64,000 nucleotides of DNA from Cryptomeria japonica (GCF_030272615.1 NW_026729188.1:89593-153592); one strand, 5' to 3'. Shown: positions 39,138 through 55,287, counted from the stretch's first letter. Program-made: numbers and translations. Notes: generated by a model from the sequence alone, not told the origin.

Positions 39138-42100
39138 AATAGAGCTCTATTTACCTCCTCCTCTCCTATTTCTGTTTCTGTGGCTACTGTCTTCCATCCA
39201 TTTTGATATTCCTCGTAATGTATTCCATCCATTTAAGGAATCTTTTCATCCATATATATGAATTTTTATCTATATATATCAAAGTGTTGTTTTATATAAT
39301 TATAAAAGTGTTTCTTATAAAAAGATTCGTATATTGAGTTGTAGTTTGAACTCTTATATTTATCGATGTTTTTCTCTCACATAGAATTATCATAGCTAAG
39401 AACTGTGTTAGAACATTAAAATAGAAAGCATTCGTAATAATAATAGAATAGTTAACTCGTATAATCGAACATAAAAGTAATATTATAGGTTTCCAATCAT
39501 GATGCTTTGTTTATATATCGAAAATTGAAATACGACTCGCAAATGCAGCCTCTCAGTATATTTCAAAGTTGAATATGACTGAAGAATGCAACCTCCCGTT
39601 ATGTTTTAAATGCAGATATAACTAGCACATATATTCTAAACAAGACATCATTGCCATTAAACGTAACATAACAAAATATGCAAAGATAATTTCACACTAG
39701 ACATAAGAAATTGAAATGAAACTATTAATTTCTCTACATTCTCAAAAGTTCAAGACCTTCTATTTTTCATGGCCACTTCAATACCTTCTATCATACTCGA
39801 GCACTACACTTTTAAGGGAAATATATCTCTTTCTTCCACAATTGCCCACCTACCCTTTATTTTGGGTTTATAAGTGCTTTGGAAACAAAACACAATTAAT
39901 TCTCTAGTGAACAACACAAGAAACTATTCCATTACAAGCATTCTAGGATAGGAATTTTATAATCAAATACTAACTCCTCTTCTAACTTCAACAAGCATAC
40001 AGTTGTCGTGAAATTTGGTCAAACAGCTGACATTGTTTGGCTGTAGGCGAGCATTATTTACACCAATTTATGAAGCACATGATGAACAATGTCTGTACAT
40101 GTCGACTCTCAAATAAAAATGTCTCCTCTTCTACTATTCAGTGGTTTGTACAATCACTACACTAACATGCAAGAACATCTACTATTAAGTAAAGATTCTA
40201 AATAAGCACGAACATATTTAGTGAGTCAAGTCTATCTTAATCATCAAAATCCATCATCCACGTATAGAGTAATACCAAAACTTAAGGGATATATTCTCTT
40301 GATCATACCTATGGATATAATTATGCCTTAATTTCCAACTTGGATAGTTTCTATTCCTTGTGAATTCCACAACAAAAACTAATTGGTGTACGACTTGATT
40401 CTTTATCCTATCTAGTGATCCAATAATATCTTATATAATATAAAATTATTCTAAACATGCCCACGAGAGATAATAATAGATTCGAAGTTTGATCCATCGA
40501 ATCCATCAGACAATCCTTGAGTTTCTAAGCACAATCACGCATGCCTATTTTCGGTAGCATCTCCCTTACCAATACCGCCATCAACCGATTTTCCTATATA
40601 AATATTCATATCTGTGTATCATTCCACAAAGCAAAGGCGCAATAATTGATGGATTGATTACCTTGGTTGGTTCAGTGTACTTCATACATGTCGGCACCCT
40701 ATTTAGTCATGTCTCAATTGTGGCCTATTCTATGTAGGAGTGTATATTTTTCCCTTGTCGTCTCATTATTGATAAACCTTTCGATAGATTTACTATTTTG
40801 CATTCTGTCATGTCCTTCATAACGCACCTCAACCTTTCTCTTCTCCAGTTGGGGGCCCCCTTCTGCTCCGCTTTGTTTTCGTTCGTTTTTCTTTTCTTTC
40901 CTTGTCTGTGTTGTTGTCTTTTTTTTGTCTTGTGTTTTGGAGTCCCGAAACTCCGAGGTCCTGAACTTCTCCTTCGGATCTTCGGACTCCCAGGCTTCCT
41001 CCGTGTCCTTGACTATTCTTTCCCTTTGTTTTCTTCGAAATTCCAGGATCTCGGAGTTCCGAGTTTGGAAGAGTTCTTCCATTTCTCGAAACCTCGGAGT
41101 ACGAGGTTCTCGGGTTTCGCTGTTTGTTTGTTTAGTGTTTGCATTATTTCGGACATCTGGGTTTTCAAGGTTATGGTGGCCTCTAGCTTCCCCACACCCC
41201 GAGATCTCGAAATCCTAGGTTTTCGTCCTTCTTCGTTGCTTAGGGATTTCATGATTTCGGGATCCCAGGAACCTCAGGAACTTAGTTTCCCAAGTTCCCA
41301 GTTCCTCGAACTCTAAAGTCATGTGTTTTGTTTGTTCATTGTGCGTCTTTGGTTGTCGTGCGTGTGCTTTCGTCTTGGTGTCACCGCGTGTTGTCTCTTC
41401 AAAAGTGTATCTCAAAAAACTGATCAAATGCCTTTGAGTATGTCAAAATAATTATGTGTTTCTTTATTCATTTGGAGAAATTTAATTTTAATTTGGAAAA
41501 GTCCAATAGCTCTCATTTCGATGTGATTGCGACAACCCAAATATCACCAAAGACCATATTTTCTCTCCCTCCCACTCCTCCCACCCACCCCTGCAATGGC
41601 GTCTACCTATTCCTAATGTCATCTTTTTGTTAATATCATTGACTATCTTTTGAATAATGGTTGTGAGATTCCTGTTATTTTTCCATTTTTCACTATCGTT
41701 GACTATCTTGTGAACAATGGTTGTGAGATTCGTGTTGCTTGACCATGACCTTGTGGTTGTAATCGTATGTATGTAAATGTGTGATGATGCATATAATAAA
41801 ATACCTTAATGCTACATACAATGTCTAATGAATGTGAATTGTTTAAATATTACCACGGTGAAAATGATGATAACAAATGGATGTAATAATCTCGACAATG
41901 ACCTTTTACATGTAGAAAGAACCAAAAATAATTCAAAAGAACTATTGCAAATTCCATTGTGTTGTAGAGTCAAAACTTTACAATGCTATTTAGAAAAAAT
42001 GACTTGAGATAAAACTCGAGAATCAAGGCAAACATAAATATATAAAAGCGCATAAAGCTCAATCGCCTATGGTATACTACATGACACGACCTATTTTACT

Positions 42101-43189
42101 ATTAGAATACCTTCAAGTATTATCTATTATAAGGAGAGGAAATTTGAGTAACACCAAGATATGTCAATTAATAGATGATTCTAGAAAAATATTTATGGAT
42201 TTCGATCTGGACCATGCAAAGATAATCAAACATCCTTTGACTACCTCTAAGTTCTCTTCTCTTATCTCGTAATAACACAAAGTCCCTAACTACAAACTCT
42301 CTATTCTAATCTCTTCCATTAAACATTTATTTAAAATGTTCTTAATATTTTTAATCCTGTCTACCGCTATTTTCTTTATCTCTTCTTTCCTAGTCAAAGA
42401 TGTGATCCCTTTTCCCTAATGATTATTCAAATTACTAATCTTTGATGACAGTTGCTATTCGTATTCCAACAAATTTCAATGGTATGTGAAGCTTACTACC
42501 GATCTCATAAGCAATTTTAATTTGAAAAACTGTGATCTCTTTCTATTGTGATTGTGTCTACCCCAAGAACATCAAATATCCTCTTTTTTTTTTTCTATTT
42601 TTTGTTATTATCATTTACTATCTTGAGCATAATGGTTGTGAGATTTTTGTTTCTTGATCATTACCCTGTGGGTGTAAGCCAATGAATTTAAATATGCAAG
42701 GCTACATATAATAATACAAAACGTAGATATGTTTGAAGCAGAATTGTTTTTATAATTATCAATTAATATTGTCTAAGTAACCTTGAAAATTATCAGTATC
42801 ATTTCATCAATGAAATTGCAAAACACTTTAGATGTAGGGTATTTTATGTTCAACCACTTTAACACTCATACTTAAGTAATTAGTATCAATCAAAATATGA
42901 GTGTGGATAGTATTTGATTGTGGTTTAATTGTAACTATTGTATTTTGGTTCCATTGTTAGAATGCCTCGTCAATTACAAGAAACCTAGAGGGATAGAAAA
43001 TGGCATTGGGTATATTACTAGTTTTTTGACATATTTTGCATCATGATTTTATTCTAATAAAATTCTATTGTTGTTCTCTATTCGCACAATCCAACAAGAT
43101 TTCATCAATCGCTTGCTTGTACCCTACAATTCACTAGATAACACTTTTTTGTTGATTTTAGCCTATAGTTCTTCTCTCTTTAGCATAGA

Positions 43190-44675
43190 TGTTGAAGACA
43201 TTCTTTGTGGGTAAGGAAATTTACAATGGCAAAGCCAACACATATAACACCAAATCACACTGTCGTTGTAGAAATAAAAAGATATTAATCTATCTAGGAT
43301 TCTTTAGCATGTTAATACATTTATGCACGTTAGTCTTTTGAAACCATATATTTCACGTATAACCACCAATGGGAACGTAACTTCCAAAATAACCTACTAA
43401 CCAATTTTTAATTATTTATTGAAAAATCATACTAAAAAATAATTTGTAATATAATAATAGAAAATTATCCCCTATTAGATTTATCCCAGTAAGTTTTGTG
43501 CATTGTAAGAGTTTAACACAACCCTTATCGATACTTTGATGAATCACCTTCACGAATAATCCTCACTGACACAGGAAACACGAGACTAACTCCATGAACG
43601 GATCTCCTAATTATAGAAACCACAAACCTCTACACAACATGAAACGGCGTAGCTTTTCCCAAACCTACTTGTATAATTAGAGAGAAACATTCCTCTGACA
43701 TTCTAGACCTATCAAATCCCTCTACGGTGTTGCATATGACATAACAATTCTCCTTTGAGACTCCACATATCCTTCGAGTGTTTTGAATCCTTCCTCTATG
43801 GTTTAAATGAAGATCAACCAAATGCTGCTCTTTTGTACTAAACAGCAGCAATCAAATGTTGATACATCAAGTGTACTCATATGAAAATCCAATCCCCATC
43901 TTTTCTTAAGGGGCAAAAATGGAGAAGAATGCTTCTCATGCCATGAATCACCCCTGAGCAAGAAGCTAGCTCGATATAATATATTTCCTCCTATATCCAT
44001 TTCCTCCGACCTCCTATGTGATCCTATTACACTATCCATTTGATATCTCACTAGAATCTCAAACAATACAACCATCTGAATTTGGAATCTTTGTCAAGTG
44101 TAACATAGATGACTTGAACATTTGATTAATGTTGTAACGACACAAAACTAAATTATGATGGCATCCCTTTCTTCTTTTAAACAATCATCCTCGGGTTGGT
44201 GGCAGAATTCCCTTCGTCTTCAACTCACTACTTTTCGTAACGATGTTTATGTCAATTATTCTGATGTTGTTTCTAAGGATACGCAACCAATTATTCCTAG
44301 CTAGTAATCTTCTCCTATCTTGGTTGTTGTGGGTGTGTATTTGGGGTCGCTTTCTTCTTTGTCTACTACTTCCCAATTGCCCTTGGGAAATGCTACATCT
44401 AATTTCCTTCTATTCCGATTATATCTGCTCCTCTTCATTCCAATATAGAATTACTTTCTTATGTGCCTTTTCAGGGACTCTCTCCCTCCTCTTTCCCTTT
44501 TGGTTTTAAATTTTGACGGTGACCCATCTTGGACAATTGTACATAGCAGGAAAAAGGGTTCCCTTATTCAACAAAATATATACCCTTATTTAACCACGAG
44601 AAAATATTTAATTATGAAATTTAACTCCAAAATAATCTTTTCAAATACTCCCCTTTAATAAATTCTAAAACTCCT

Positions 44676-44706
<31 letters not shown>

Positions 44707-45781
44707 GTTCTTTACACATCTATATTGGTGTATCTTTTATAATGCATAAAAATCAGAGTTCAAACCATACACATTTGTCGTCTTATAAATATGTGCCATA
44801 ACTCCAACTGACAATTAAATATTCAAACAATTCATTTTTCAATAAAAAAAGACATTCTGCTCGTACCTTAATCAGTTTATGTATTTGGTATAAACTTCTG
44901 CACTTCACTAGTGTTTAAAATAGAGAGATTAAAGACTAGTGCATTGACTTATTCCATGCCTAAATTTCCTTGTTATACATCAATAATTTCAGGTCTAAAA
45001 TATCGATCTTTGGCTTCCACATAGGACCAACACATTATTTATAGTGTCTCCTGTCATTACTTCTCTGAGAAAGTGGATTACCTTATACTTTATATTCAAA
45101 TCGCCTTGGACTTCTTATATCTCCGTCATCAATTAATTCACTATCTTTCTTGCAGATTTTATAATTAAATCAACAGTGGTCTTCCAAATCTATCATGCGG
45201 CCAACAACCACCAATTCTCCACCAGTCTAAGCTAACCACATGCCGCACATTCCTCCTTCTCTATATCTATTTATTGTAATATCCATGCTATTTCTTCTTC
45301 TCCACACGCCTAGGGAGATAAATTCAAAATTTTCTTCTTTGATCATGTACCACGCCTATTCACAAATTTTACACAAGGACCTAATTCACTTCAACATTAA
45401 ACTTCCATTTCCACTGCAAATATTTATATACCATAATTTAGCTACAACTCACTCATAGGATCAAAACCATTGCATGCTCTAATACCAAGTTAATAATGTT
45501 GGAGACAACACAAATAATACCAGATCACAAATTGTTTTTAGAAATAAAAGATATTAATTTATTTTGAATTTTTAAGGATAACTAGTAATGTGTTGTTCCA
45601 CATTAGGCTTTTTAAAGGCTTGTATTTCTCATATATAAGCACCTACCAGATCGTAACTTCGCAACTAACCCGCTAACTTGCAATTATTTATTTATTCTAA
45701 AACCTTACTAAAAAATAACTATTCATTAAGTACTCTAGCAGAAGTAAGCAATATTTAAGAATCATTTTCTTAAGTCCAACA
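43190..45781 (-). mobile_element. Old non-autonomous LTR retroelement, unit 4
   Basis: Carried by the unit amplification. The preserved LTR is 45497-45781. It matches unit 1 at the internal variable sites. Confidence 0.55.
44681..44708 (+). repeat. (GT)14 microsatellite, unit 4
   Basis: Fourteen perfect GT repeats, the unit-1 length. Confidence 0.95.
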
Positions 45782-48620
45782 GAGACTACAAGTGCGAAAT
45801 TTGTAGTTTCACTTAAATCATCTTCACTCTTATTTTTTACTATGAGTTTGCACAATCCTTTCCCTCCTACCAAGTTTGTAGGTTTAATATCAATGTTAAA
45901 TAATCTTGTACTTTGACGATCAATGTACTCCTTTCATTGAACCTAATCTCCTATTTAGTAAGAATAATTTTCACTATTCCATCAAGAGCATACACAATTA
46001 AATATAATTTTAATATTTAAAATTGAGACTGATTAATCACCTTTACAGGAAAAAAGGTGTGTTTTCAACCAAATATACTATTTATAATGGCTTTTTGAAG
46101 AAGTTCTCTTGAATCTATTCCCCCATCATTTTTCTAAAGAATTATGATCGGCATGATGTGGTCAGATGCGTGGTGCTTTAAAACAATAAATTTGAATACC
46201 ATGATGGACTAAAATAGGGGTATTGGCCATGTTACTTTTAAGGCCGTCAAATTCTTTTACACATGGATAGATCTACTTGAATATGTCATATCCCTTTTAA
46301 AACCTGTTTATAATTTTTAGGTCATTCTTTAACTTCATAAAACTTCAAAGGGTGAATTAATTATAGTATCATCAAAAAGGTGACAAGATTATTATAGGGA
46401 GATTTTCGTTACAAGAGCATCATCAAAAAGAGCTATTAAGAAATTATAGTAGCTACCTACAAAAATCACTATGAAACCCTCCATTTCAAGCACCCAATAA
46501 ATAGGAGAGTCTGTGTATAAAACCATAAAATTATAGATGGGAAACCATGAGATAAACCACCCAAAGTGTGATGCCCAAAATCCAAAGCCAAAATTCCAAT
46601 ATGATTTAAGAGGCTATAAATATCATATTCCTTCCACCTATAATAAGCTCATCATGATCTACTCCCCCACATGGGTGCTTCACTGTCTCCAATCAAAAAT
46701 AATTGATTATGCGCTAGAAGCAATCATAAGCTGGTCAAGCGTAACTCACTCTTACAAGGCTATTGTGCATATTAGATGAATTTACATTTCTATTTTGGGA
46801 AGCCCGTATTCTAGAGGTCGTAACTTCTGATACAAAAATTTGATTGAGATATTCTTTTTAAAATGATAGAGCTTTGAGGGATATGTGTCTCGTTCATAAG
46901 AGAGCTAAGGAAAAGCCATCTAGAATTATTTTTAAGTCAAAATATTAAATCTATTGACCAAAATTGAGATTCTATGTTCTCTAACTCAATTTTGTTTTTT
47001 GTATTATTAGCATTAGGATGCAAGTTCAAGACACCTTTCCTAAAAAACTTCCACATTTCAAACACCTTGTAAGATAAAAGGTACTACAATCACTATTGAC
47101 TAATTTTGCTAGGAAAAAATATTCCTTTAGACTAATGTCACCTTCTAAAATTCTCTACGCTCACTACACTTCGCGGCGCATTTGTAACATTTTGAGAAGA
47201 GTCAACTTTCTCAACCATCACCCTCTCATGCTCGACTGCCTAATAAAATGGTATTGAACATCAAAGTTCTCAATACTCACATGAAAAATTGAGATATTTG
47301 TTGGATGTATGCCATAACCTCTTCAACATCGATCTATAACAGCTCCTTAACTCAGTCCCGCATATGTGCAAAGTTAAATTTTATATTATACTTCTAAACT
47401 TACATTACATTAAGTGAGCCAAAAATGAGATTTCAAAACATGTGAGATGGAAAGTTCTAGATTACCAAAGAAAAATTTCTTAAATAAAAACCTAAATGAA
47501 AAATGGAAATATCAATTTAAATAAAGAACTTGGTACCAGACGATGGATCTCCTTGCCCAAGATGTTATTGTGATGTATCAAAAACTTTAAAGGGCTTGCC
47601 TAGTTTTTATCCCACATACAAAATAGGAGATAAGAACAAATAAAGTAGCAAAGCAAGGGAGACCAAATCATACAAAAATTAAAATTAACTAACTCAAATG
47701 ATTAAAATAATGAAATAGAAATGAGAAGGTAGAGAAGAGATAATACCTTCGTGAGGCTGAATAACCCCGAATAAAACCTACAATCAGGAAGAGATGAAAT
47801 GTTGGGGCCCCTTAAGAGATCACAATGAATGGTTGAGCCCCTACTTTAGTTTCTCAACCTCCAAAGGAAGAGATGAAGATTAAAAAAGATGTGTCGTTTT
47901 ATCCTCTGTGTTTCTAGGAGGTCGAATAATTCATAAAATCCCTAAATTCCACTCCCATGTCCACGGGGAGTCACAAACTAGTGTGTATATGTGTGGTCGA
48001 AAAGTTAGTGAAATCCCAAGGTGTCGAGTACAAGATAGGATTTAACGCTGATGGATAAAATTACATGAGAAGAATGAGAACTAATCTGTAAAACTAACAA
48101 GACCAAATTCACCTCAACTCTTTGGAGAAGCCAAGGCGACCAAGTAGGTTGTAGAGCGTTGCAACAACCTTCAAGAGAGTGTTATAAACGATAGCATATT
48201 CGCAAGAAGATTAAAATGCTCAAGATTGTTGCAGTGTGATTTTGATATGAAACATTTAGGGGATGACAAATATATCTTTGACATGGAAATCAATATAGAT
48301 TGAGTTCAAGATTAATTTTTCTTAGTTATGGTATGCATGTGGAGGCTATTTTGTAGTGGTTATATGTGCATGAGTGCAATTTGGTGATTATTCCTTTTCC
48401 TGTCGATCATAAGTAGTCTTTGAATCAATGTCCTAGGTTAGATAATGATTTTCATATATTTAATATTTACCTCTCTAACATTTTTGTAATGACATACATT
48501 GGAAAATGGACACCCATGGGATCTTGGTAGGAATTATTTAGTTATTATTTTTTTTTTTATTGGTAAATTATTTGGTTATTATTATTCTCTAGGATACTTT
48601 AGATATTGTTAAGACCATAC

Positions 48621-48872
48621 CTTTTTTTTATAAAAACAAGTCAGGAATACATAAACGTTGGCATGTTTTCCTTTGTATAGCATATTACAACGATTTGAGT
48701 AAGCATACACCTAAACCACAAGTCGCCTTCGGCTAAGCAGCCACGTACACTGGGATCCAGTCCATAAGGGATTGAACCTGTTGCGAAGGCGGCTCCGGGG
48801 ATTTCAACCTTGGTGCATGGATTCTATATCACACACCATCGTCCTCACCAATTGAGCTACAACCCTTTGGCA
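48621..48872 (-). mobile_element. tRNA-derived SINE-like insertion, unit 5
   Basis: Carried by the unit amplification. It has the G state at 48644. Confidence 0.6.
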
Positions 48873-49757
48873 TTAAAACCATATTGAATAGGGTAGGTTA
48901 CATAAATGTGAATGTCGATGCTGGGAGTTATAGCCATTGTTTGTCATAAGATAAATTGGCATTTTTCTTATGAATCGTTTGGGAGATATATTTGTGAGAG
49001 TGGAGCATCTTGTCACAATGGTGGGTGGCTCAGTCGCTTCCATCTTGATGATGGTGTGATGGTATTAAAGAGTGGTGACTATTGGGGTTATCTGTTCAGA
49101 TTACGGGAATTGTTTGTCATCTTTTAAATGATTTAGATTAACTTCCACCTCCTGAAGATAGCATAGAGATTTAAGGCCTTCCCTTTCAAGTATACATAAA
49201 AGAAAAGAAATCTAATCTTAGATAAAAGGAGAATTATTATTGTCAGCTAAATTAATCGGCTGTCCAGAACATAAGGCTCCTGTGTTATCTTCCAAATAAC
49301 TTAAATCGGCTTTAAAGAAAAAAGACATTGTCAATAAAAAGTTAAATATTCAAAACGTAGACTGCTTGGTCATTTTTCTAAATAATTTAAATTCACTTAC
49401 CACTTCGTGAGCCAGATCCAGATGTTCGTGATTGAGACCTAGGAACGAAGGCAAAGGCACGGCCAGTACCATAGCCATCTCACTAGCCAGCATCTCCTGA
49501 GCCCACACAAGTTCCGGTTCCAGGGCCAGCAGCGACTTCGTTGCTTACCCAGTTTCTGTTGATCCGATTGGTTAATCAGTCCTATCACCCGCTGTAGTAT
49601 TCAATTATTCAAAAACCTATTGTCATCTTCAAAACGAGTTAAATTGACTTTATAATTAAAAAAATACAAGCAGATCATCAAAAATCCAAGAATAAACAGT
49701 TTCTTTGGAAAAGCTAAATACTCTCCTAATCTCTGTTTCGCTCGCAGTTGTTAAGAT

Positions 49758-50040
49758 ACACGTTTAATTCATTTCACGTTTATATGCAAGACTTATCCGC
49801 AGACCAGGCCGATAACGATAAGTCGTCTATCATATTCATTGAATCTGCGGCATCGCAGACCACGTAGGTCGTCTATCGTGTTCGTGTTAATTGCTTAGCT
49901 CAGTCACATTCCTTCCTGATGTGCATCTATATAAAGAGCTGCGCGCACCACAGCATTGCATAAAAGTAGTAACCAGTAACCAGCAGCCCGTTTCTTCTAC
50001 TCCTTTTCAAGAGAACTTGTAGTGCAAATTTATAAGGAAA
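49758..50040 (+). promoter_or_regulatory. ACC oxidase promoter and 5' UTR, unit 5
   Basis: TATA box at 49928-49936. No difference from unit 1 seen. Confidence 0.65.
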
Positions 50041-51235
50041 ATGGGCGTTCCAGTGATTGACATGAAAAACATAGACGGAGGAGACAGAGAGGTGATCATG
50101 GCTGAAATAGCCAAGGCCTGCGAGAGTACTGGTTTCTTTCAGGTGAAAAACACAACTGATCATATTTTCTCATGTGCAAAACTTACTAATTATAGAGAAA
50201 ACAGAGTTGAAGTGATTTCGTTTTGTGTTTGCAGCTTTTGAACCATGGCATAGAGCATGAACTCATGGACCGTGTAAAGAAAGTTTGCTCGGAGCATTAC
50301 AAGCTTAACAGAGAGCAGAGCTTCAATGCCTCTTTGCCTGTAAGGTTGTTGAGCAACGCTCTTGACAGCGATAACGCTGATAAGATCGAGAACGTTGATT
50401 GGGAAGATGTTATTCAAATACATGAGATGCAGGAGACCAATTCATGGCCTTCCCAACCCAGTGATTTCAAGTACAACAACTCAACTATTTTGTGCACAAT
50501 TCAAACGTTTCTATAAATATAGAATAGAAAAAATTAATATGAGCATGATCTATATACAAGCGTTTCTGGTTTCTGGATATCGAAAAACAAAATACTAAGA
50601 CATTATATTGCATTTTTCTCAGGGAAACTATCCAGGAGTTTCGAAACAAGATATTTTCATTGACAGAAAAGCTGTTGGAAGTAATAAGTTTGAATCTGGG
50701 GCTAGAGAAAGAGTACCTGAAAGAGGCATTTGCGGGAGGAGAGAAGCCCTTCTTCGGCACCAAAGTGAGCCATTATCCTCCTTGCCCTAGACCGGACCTC
50801 ATCAAGGGCATCCGTGCACACACAGATGCAGGTGGCCTCATTCTCTTATACCAAGACGATCAAGTGTCCGGTTTGCAGGTCCTCAATGATGGCACTTGGG
50901 TTGACGTGCAACCCATTCCATACGCAATAGTTGTTGACATTGGGGACCAGTTGGAAGCCATCACTAACGGCAAATACACCAGCGCATGGCATCGCATTCT
51001 ACCCACTAAGAATGGCAACCGTTTCTCAGTGGCATCGTTTTATAATCCCTCATATAATGCCAAGGTCTATCCCGCATCTCAACTTACTGCTCAGACCGGT
51101 GATGAATTATCGGTTTATCCAGAGTATCCAGAGTATCTGTTTGGAGACTACATGCAGGTTTACAGCCACCAGAAATATGAAGCCAAAGAGCCACGATTCG
51201 AAGCTATGAGGATTGTGAATGTAGAATGCCAATAG
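50041..51235 (+). CDS. ACO: ACC oxidase, copy 5
   Basis: Exons are 50041-50142, 50235-50470 and 50623-51235. The predicted protein is identical to copy 1, with no disruption seen. Confidence 0.93.
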
Positions 51236-54200
51236 AATAGAGCTCTATTTACCTCCTCCTCTCCTATTTCTGTTTCTGTGGCTACTGTCTTCCATCCATT
51301 TTGATATTCCTCGTAATGTATTCCATCCATTTAAGGAATCTTTTCATCCATATATATGAATTTTTATCTATATATATCAAAGTGTTGTTTTATATAATTA
51401 TAAAAGTGTTTCTTATAAAAAGATTCGTATATTGAGTTGTAGTTTGAACTCTTATATTTATCGATGTTTTTCTCTCACATAGAATTATCATAGCTAAGAA
51501 CTGTGTTAGAACATTAAAATAGAAAGCATTCGTAATAATAATAGAATAGTTAACTCGTATAATCGAACATAAAAGTAATATTATAGGTTTCCAATCATGA
51601 TGCTTTGTTTATATATCGAAAATTGAAATACGACTCGCAAATGCAGCCTCTCAGTATATTTCAAAGTTGAATATGACTGAAGAATGCAACCTCCCGTTAT
51701 GTTTTAAATGCAGATATAACTAGCACATATATTCTAAACAAGACATCATTGCCATTAAACGTAACATAACAAAATATGCAAAGATAATTTCACACTAGAC
51801 ATAAGAAATTGAAATGAAACTATTAATTTCTCTACATTCTCAAAAGTTCAAGACCTTCTATTTTTCATGGCCACTTCAATACCTTCTATCATACTCGAGC
51901 ACTACACTTTTAAGGGAAATATATCTCTTTCTTCCACAATTGCCCACCTACCCTTTATTTTGGGTTTATAAGTGCTTTGGAAACAAAACACAATTAATTC
52001 TCTAGTGAACAACACAAGAAACTATTCCATTACAAGCATTCTAGGATAGGAATTTTATAATCAAATACTAACTCTTCTTCTAACTTCAACAAGCATACAG
52101 TTGTCGTGAAATTTGGTCAAACAGCTGACATTGTTTGGCTGTAGGCGAGCATTATTTACACCAATTTATGAAGCACATGATGAACAATGTCTGTACATGT
52201 CGACTCTCAAATAAAAATGTCTCCTCTTCTACTATTCAGTGGTTTGTACAATCACTACACTAACATGCAAGAACATCTACTATTAAGTAAAGATTCTAAA
52301 TAAGCACGAACATATTTAGTGAGTCAAGTCTATCTTAATCATCAAAATCCATCATCCACGTATAGAGTAATACCAAAACTTAAGGGATATATTCTCTTGA
52401 TCATACCTATGGATATAATTATGCCTTAATTTCCAACTTGGATAGTTTCTATTCCTTGTGAATTCCACAACAAAAACTAATTGGTGTACGACTTGATTCT
52501 TTATCCTATCTAGTGATCCAATAATATCTTATATAATATAAAATTATTCTAAACATGCCCACGAGAGATAATAATAGATTCGAAGTTTGATCCATCGAAT
52601 CCATCAGACAATCCTTGAGTTTCTAAGCACAATCACGCATGCCTATTTTCGGTAGCATCTCCCTTACCAATACCGCCATCAACCGATTTTCCTATATAAA
52701 TATTCATATCTGTGTATCATTCCACAAAGCAAAGGCGCAATAATTGATGGATTGATTACCTTGGTTGGTTCAGTGTACTTCATACATGTCGGCACCCTAT
52801 TTAGTCATGTCTCAATTGTGGCCTATTCTATGTAGGAGTGTATATTTTTCCCTTGTCGTCTCATTATTGATAAACCTTTCGATAGATTTACTATTTTGCA
52901 TTCTGTCATGTCCTTCATAACGCACCTCAACCTTTCTCTTCTCCAGTTGGGGGCCCCCTTCTGCTCCGCTTTGTTTTCGTTCGTTTTTCTTTTCTTTCCT
53001 TGTCTGTGTTGTTGTCTTTTTTTTGTCTTGTGTTTTGGAGTCCCGAAACTCCGAGGTCCTGAACTTCTCCTTCGGATCTTCGGACTCCCAGGCTTCCTCC
53101 GTGTCCTTGACTATTCTTTCCCTTTGTTTTCTTCGAAATTCCAGGATCTCGGAGTTCCGAGTTTGGAAGAGTTCTTCCATTTCTCGAAACCTCGGAGTAC
53201 GAGGTTCTCGGGTTTCGCTGTTTGTTTGTTTAGTGTTTGCATTATTTCGGACATCTGGGTTTTCAAGGTTATGGTGGCCTCTAGCTTCCCCACACCCCGA
53301 GATCTCGAAATCCTAGGTTTTCGTCCTTCTTCGTTGCTTAGGGATTTCATGATTTCGGGATCCCAGGAACCTCAGGAACTTAGTTTCCCAAGTTCCCAGT
53401 TCCTCGAACTCTAAAGTCATGTGTTTTGTTTGTTCATTGTGCGTCTTTGGTTGTCGTGCGTGTGCTTTCGTCTTGGTGTCACCGCGTGTTGTCTCTTCAA
53501 AAGTGTATCTCAAAAAACTGATCAAATGCCTTTGAGTATGTCAAAATAATTATGTGTTTCTTTATTCATTTGGAGAAATTTAATTTTAATTTGGAAAAAT
53601 CCAATAGCTCTCATTTCGATGTGATTGCGACAACCCAAATATCACCAAAGACCATATTTTCTCTCCCTCCCACTCCTCCCACCCACCCCTGCAATGGCGT
53701 CTACCTATTCCTAATGTCATCTTTTTGTTAATATCATTGACTATCTTTTGAATAATGGTTGTGAGATTCCTGTTATTTTTCCATTTTTCACTATCGTTGA
53801 CTATCTTGTGAACAATGGTTGTGAGATTCGTGTTGCTTGACCATGACCTTGTGGTTGTAATCGTATGTATGTAAATGTGTGATGATGCATATAATAAAAT
53901 ACCTTAATGCTACATACAATGTCTAATGAATGTGAATTGTTTAAATATTACCACGGTGAAAATGATGATAACAAATGGATGTAATAATCTCGACAATGAC
54001 CTTTTACATGTAGAAAGAACCAAAAATAATTCAAAAGAACTATTGCAAATTCCATTGTGTTGTAGAGTCAAAACTTTACAATGCTATTTAGAAAAAATGA
54101 CTTGAGATAAAACTCGAGAATCAAGGCAAACATAAATATATAAAAGCGCATAAAGCTCAATCGCCTATGGTATACTACATGACACGACCTATTTTACTAT

Positions 54201-55287
54201 TAGAATACCTTCAAGTATTATCTATTATAAGGAGAGGAAATTTGAGTAACACCAAGATATGTCAATTAATAGATGATTCTAGAAAAATATTTATGGATTT
54301 CGATCTGGACCATGCAAAGATAATCAAACATCCTTTGACTACCTCTAAGTTCTCTTCTCTTATCTCGTAATAACACAAAGTCCCTAACTACAAACTCTCT
54401 ATTCTAATCTCTTCCATTAAACATTTATTTAAAATGTTCTTAATATTTTTAATCCTGTCTACCGCTATTTTCTTTATCTCTTCTTTCCTAGTCAAAGATG
54501 TGATCCCTTTTCCCTAATGATTATTCAAATTACTAATCTTTGATGACAGTTGCTATTCGTATTCCAACAAATTTCAATGGTATGTGAAGCTTACTACCGA
54601 TCTCATAAGCAATTTTAATTTGAAAAACTGTGATCTCTTTCTATTGTGATTGTGTCTACCCCAAGAACATCAAATATCCTCTTTTTTTTTTTCTATTTTT
54701 TGTTATTATCATTTACTATCTTGAGCATAATGGTTGTGAGATTTTTGTTTCTTGATCATTACCCTGTGGGTGTAAGCCAATGAATTTAAATATGCAAGGC
54801 TACATATAATAATACAAAACGTAGATATGTTTGAAGCAGAATTGTTTTTATAATTATCAATTAATATTGTCTAAGTAACCTTGAAAATTATCAGTATCAT
54901 TTCATCAATGAAATTGCAAAACACTTTAGATGTAGGGTATTTTATGTTCAACCACTTTAACACTCATACTTAAGTAATTAGTATCAATCAAAATATGAGT
55001 GTGGATAGTATTTGATTGTGGTTTAATTGTAACTATTGTATTTTGGTTCCATTGTTAGAATGCCTCGTCAATTACAAGAAACCTAGAGGGATAGAAAATG
55101 GCATTGGGTATATTACTAGTTTTTTGACATATTTTGCATCATGATTTTATTCTAATAAAATTCTATTGTTGTTCTCTATTCGCACAATCCAACAAGATTT
55201 CATCAATCGCTTGCTTGTACCCTACAATTCACTAGATAACACTTTTTTGTTGATTTTAGCCTATAGTTCTTCTCTCTTTAGCATAGA

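Larger units (their letters stand above)
36291..48388 (+). repeat. Array unit 4 (12098 bp)
   Basis: Complete unit. Its 3' part matches unit 1: G at 44193, G at 44463 and 14 GT repeats at 44681-44708. Its 5' T-tract is the unit-3 type. Private changes are C for T at 39977 and G for A at 41501. Confidence 0.95.
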